Of a stretch of 6,888 nucleotides of DNA, positions 4,231-6,888 are shown one piece after another (the first letter of the stretch is position 1; every line of letters starts with the position of its first letter). The notes below the pieces were generated by a model, which did no database searches, was not told the DNA's origin, and saw only the letters and a program-made list of their open reading frames with translations. The translations under genes were made by a program, and so were the position numbers. This DNA comes from Clostridia bacterium (GTDB lineage: Bacteria; Bacillota; Clostridia; Christensenellales; Aristaeellaceae): the NCBI GenBank assembly GCA_900754755.1, contig CAAEEC010000074.1, forward strand, positions 1 through 6,888. The letters are read 5' to 3'.

Positions 4231-6694
4231 ATAGAGACAGTTTGGGCAAATGCCACACCTTTTCGTTGTATTCGGCAATGGTGCGGTCGCTGGCGAAATA
4301 GCCCGAAGAGGCGGTGTTCATAATCGCCCGTTCCAGCCAGCGGCTGCGATTTTGGTAATCCGCGCCCACCTGCGCCTGCGCGCGCACGTAGCCGGGCAGA
4401 TCCTTCAGCACGAAATACGGGTCGGCCATGCCGCCGCCATCGCCAAAGAGCAGGGCGTGATACAGGTCTTGGAACAGGCGCGGATTTTCGGGGCACAGCG
4501 TTCCGTCGATGAGCTGCTCCATCGCCCGGCGGATGGCGGGATTGGTTTCGTACACTTCGCTGGCGCGGTAGGAAGAATAGCCCTTTTCCACTTCCTCGGC
4601 GGTGAGGCCAAAGATGTAGATGTTTTCGCGGCCGGCGGCTTGCATAATTTCGATGTTGGCCCCGTCCAGCGTGCCGATGGTGACGGCGCCGTTCATCATG
4701 AATTTCATGTTGCCGGTGCCGCTGGCCTCTTTGCCCGCGGTGGAGAGCTGCTCGCTCACCTCGGCGGCGGGCATCAGCGCTTCGGCCAGAGAGACGCAAT
4801 AATTCTCCATGAACACTACTTTGATCAGCTTGCGCGCGCGGGGATGCTTTTCCACCAACTGCGCGATGGCGTTGATCAGGCGGATGATCAGCTTGGCGCG
4901 GTAATAGCCCGGCGAAGCCTTGGCGCCAAAGAGGAACGTGCGCGGCTGGAAGGTGTAGTTCGGATCGTCCACCACGCGGTTATAGAGCATCAAAATCGAC
5001 AGCGCGTTCATTAGCTGGCGCTTGTATTCGTGCAGGCGCTTGGCCTGAACGTCGAAGATGGTGGCCGGGTCGATGAGCGCGCCCTGCCCATCCTTGAGGA
5101 TCTGCGCCAGGCGCACCTTATTTTCCTGCTTCACGCGCGCGAATTCCCGCTGGAAGGCGGCGTCCTTCGCAAAGGGCTTCAGATCGGCCAGGTGCGCGGG
5201 CTCTTTGCGCCAGGCGACGCCGATCGTTTCATCCAACAAATGCGCCAGGCCGGGATTGGCCTGCATCAGCCAGCGCCGGTGCGTGATGCCGTTGGTGATG
5301 CCCAGGAATTTGTCTGGCTGCATCATGTAGTAGTCGCAGAAGGTCTTTTTGCGCAGGATATCCGCGTGAATCTGGGAAACGCCGTTCACCGTGTGCGAAA
5401 ACGCCACGCACAAATTTGCCATATGCACCTGACCATAGCCCAGCACGGCCATGTGGCCAATGCGTTCCCACTGGCCGGGATACACGTTCCACAGGCGGGC
5501 GCACAGGCGCTTGTTCATCTCCTGCAAAATCATGTATATGCGCGGCATCAGCATGCGCACCATGTCTTCGGGCCACTTTTCCAGCGCTTCGGCCATCACC
5601 GTGTGGTTGGTGTAGGCAAACGTGCGGTACACGATGTCCTCCGCGCGCTCCCAAGAGAGGCCCTTTTCATCCAGCAGAATGCGCATCAACTCGGGGATCG
5701 CCATGCCGGGATGCGTGTCGTTGACGTGGATGGCGACTTTGTCCGGGAAGATGTCCCAATCCGGGCCGTAGGTCTTTTCAAAATCGCGCACGATGTATTG
5801 CACCGAGGCGCTGGAGAGGAAATACTGCTGCTTGAGCCGCAGCTCCTTGCCCTCGTAATGGTTGTCTTCGGGATAGAGCACCTTGGAGATCACTTCGCAC
5901 AGCTCGCGCTCTTCCATGGCGCGCACATAATCCCCGCGGTTGAACGACTGCATGTCGATTTCCTTGGGCGATTTGGCCGACCAGGTGCGCAGCATGTTCA
6001 CCATGTTGGTGTCGTAGCCCAAAACGGGCATATCGTAGGGCACGGCGAGGATGGTGGAATAATTCTTTTGCTCAAAGCACATCCGGCCATCCTTCTGCAC
6101 TTCTTCCACATAGCCGCCAAAGCGCACTTCCACCGCCTGATCCGGGCGCACGATTTCCCACAGGTTGCCGTTTTCCAGCCAGTTGTCGGGCAGCTCCACC
6201 TGGTAGCCGTCCACGATCTTTTGCTTGAAAAGGCCGTATTCATAGCGGATGGTGCAGCCCATGGCGGGCAGTTCCAGCGTCGTCAGCGAATCGAGAAAAC
6301 AGGCGGCCAGGCGGCCCAAGCCGCCGTTGCCCAGGCCCGGCTCCGGCTCCTGCTCGAACAGCAGCCGTTTATCGATGCCCAGCCCTTCCAGGGCCTTCAT
6401 GTAATTTTCTTCGTTCACCAGCGAAACCATGTTGTTGTGCATGGCGCGGCCCACGAGGAATTCCGCCGAAAGGTAGTATAGCTTCTTGGCGCGCTGGCGC
6501 TTGCGCTCCCCGCGCGAAGCCGTGCGGCGGCGCATCACTTCCTCGCGCACGGTGGAAGCCACCGCTTGGTACAGCTGTCCCTGCGTCGCGTCGGAAATCT
6601 CGCAGCCGAATTGACCCTCGAGTTTTTCGACGATGGATTGTTGAATTTCAGAAACGCTCATGCGTTCGATTACCATGGATAGATTCCGCTCCAT
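4229..6694 (-). CDS. glgP: Glycogen/maltodextrin phosphorylase
   Basis: Predicted 821-residue PLP-dependent GT35 enzyme, close to the usual bacterial length. It cleaves alpha-1,4-glucan ends with phosphate to give glucose-1-phosphate in the cytoplasm. Family landmarks: YYLSAEFLVGR (73-83), GNGGLGRLAACFLDS (122-136), HVNDTHP (323-329), KRLHEYKRQ (552-560), and the PLP site EASGTGNMKF (656-665) with K664 as the expected Schiff-base lysine, followed by the GTLDGANIE stretch. It looks full length and intact. No regulatory N-terminal extension of the animal type is visible. Start choice is uncertain: ATG 6694 has only GAGGGG 13 nt upstream, which the promoter prediction places at or before +1; ATG 6676 has GGAG 12 nt upstream; ATG 6661 has no ribosome binding site but would still keep the conserved region. 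First gene of an apparent operon with the GH13 hydrolase and a small kinase. glgP and malP types cannot be told apart from sequence alone. Confidence 0.96.
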   Translation of the reverse strand: MERNLSMVIERMSVSEIQQSIVEKLEGQFGCEISDATQGQLYQAVASTVREEVMRRRTASRGERKRQRAKKLYYLSAEFLVGRAMHNNMVSLVNEENYMKALEGLGIDKRLLFEQEPEPGLGNGGLGRLAACFLDSLTTLELPAMGCTIRYEYGLFKQKIVDGYQVELPDNWLENGNLWEIVRPDQAVEVRFGGYVEEVQKDGRMCFEQKNYSTILAVPYDMPVLGYDTNMVNMLRTWSAKSPKEIDMQSFNRGDYVRAMEERELCEVISKVLYPEDNHYEGKELRLKQQYFLSSASVQYIVRDFEKTYGPDWDIFPDKVAIHVNDTHPGMAIPELMRILLDEKGLSWERAEDIVYRTFAYTNHTVMAEALEKWPEDMVRMLMPRIYMILQEMNKRLCARLWNVYPGQWERIGHMAVLGYGQVHMANLCVAFSHTVNGVSQIHADILRKKTFCDYYMMQPDKFLGITNGITHRRWLMQANPGLAHLLDETIGVAWRKEPAHLADLKPFAKDAAFQREFARVKQENKVRLAQILKDGQGALIDPATIFDVQAKRLHEYKRQLMNALSILMLYNRVVDDPNYTFQPRTFLFGAKASPGYYRAKLIIRLINAIAQLVEKHPRARKLIKVVFMENYCVSLAEALMPAAEVSEQLSTAGKEASGTGNMKFMMNGAVTIGTLDGANIEIMQAAGRENIYIFGLTAEEVEKGYSSYRASEVYETNPAIRRAMEQLIDGTLCPENPRLFQDLYHALLFGDGGGMADPYFVLKDLPGYVRAQAQVGADYQNRSRWLERAIMNTASSGYFASDRTIAEYNEKVWHLPKLSL

Positions 6695-6714
6695 TCTATA
6701 TCAGGATCCCCTCA

Positions 6715-6743
6715 AGTATATCATATTTGCCTTTTTTGTGCAA
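6715..6743 (-). promoter_or_regulatory. Promoter of the phosphorylase operon (extended -10)
   Basis: On the minus strand TATACT (6720-6715) matches TATAAT at 5 of 6 positions and is preceded by TGA, an extended -10. TTGCAC (6743-6738), 17 nt upstream, is a weak -35 with only the TTG conserved. The spacer is AT-rich. Predicted transcription start near 6708 leaves a leader of only about 14 nt before the first ATG. An AAAGCTTT palindrome (6768-6775), about 60 bp upstream of the start, could be an operator but lacks the central CG of a CcpA cre site. Confidence 0.6.
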
Positions 6744-6888
6744 GCGCGACAATGATACAGAAAAAGGAAAGCTTTTGCGCGCAGATTGCCGTGGATTTTG
6801 CGCAGCGCCGGGAAACGCGCGTGAAATGTTGCGATTGAGAAAAGTGGCGGGCGGCGCGGGCGGGAAATTCGTGCGCATGGTGCGCCAA
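6744..6888. other. Upstream intergenic region, possible divergent gene start at the edge
   Basis: I see no complete gene here. On the minus strand all three frames read through into the promoter without a recognisable protein. On the plus strand ATG at 6826 opens a frame of 21 codons running off the window (begins MLRLRKVAGGAGG); it has no clear ribosome binding site, only GGGA 11 nt upstream, and no domain can be recognised. It may be the first codons of a divergent gene or chance. Confidence 0.2.

Noticed and set aside
4221..4799. Upstream extension of the GH13 frame by 193 codons
   Set aside because: Arg/His-rich sequence overlapping the phosphorylase coding region out of frame; a good ribosome binding site supports the start at 4220.
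5030..6481. Long plus-strand open frame of 483 codons
   Set aside because: Antisense shadow of the phosphorylase gene, whose conserved motifs span the same bases on the minus strand.
6766..6778. CcpA cre site upstream of the phosphorylase promoter
   Set aside because: The AAAGCTTT palindrome lacks the central CG and flanking bases of the cre consensus.

Overview
This window looks like chromosomal DNA from a GC-rich member of the Bacillota, probably an uncultured gut-type clostridium. The evidence is strong AGGAG-type ribosome binding sites, tightly packed co-directional genes, a clostridial-style glycogen/maltodextrin gene pair and a clostridial-style ferritin-like protein. No gene was identified to species. 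Every supported gene lies on the minus strand, so the window reads from right to left.

Right side (6888 to 2388). A sigma-A-type promoter with an extended -10 drives a glycogen/maltodextrin phosphorylase (4229-6694). It is followed 8 nt later by a GH13 alpha-glucan hydrolase of the cyclomaltodextrinase/neopullulanase type (2388-4220). The phosphorylase stop codon lies inside the hydrolase ribosome binding site, so the two are probably translationally coupled. Together they would break down cytoplasmic alpha-glucans: the phosphorylase releases glucose-1-phosphate from chain ends, and the GH13 enzyme deals with branches, limit dextrins or cyclic dextrins.

Middle (2367 to 1867). A small P-loop kinase, resembling deoxynucleotide-monophosphate-kinase-like proteins, starts 20 nt after the hydrolase and appears to be the last gene of this operon. 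Its substrate is unknown.

Intergenic block (about 1860 to 1309). This is the most unusual part. A near-consensus promoter (TTGACA, 17 nt, TCTAAT) sits 7 nt after the kinase stop. It points into about 420 nt of non-coding DNA packed with short perfect stem-loops, several with the same 3-nt loop (GAA on the minus strand). The block also holds a 14-bp long-range helix, a tandem pair of 35-nt hairpin units and, at its far end, a perfect 12-bp palindrome extendable to 16 bp. An 8-bp word, TTTGTCAA, occurs at both edges. A separate structured leader follows just upstream of the next ribosome binding site. The block is either a repetitive palindromic element, a structured non-coding RNA, or a roughly 515-nt structured 5' leader of the next gene.

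Left side (1308 to 25). A 427-residue ferritin-like protein contains three E...ExxH-type helix pairs with almost identical 30-residue spacing. The last two form a complete putative di-metal site; the first is an extra half-repeat. No link between this gene and glucan metabolism is visible apart from position.
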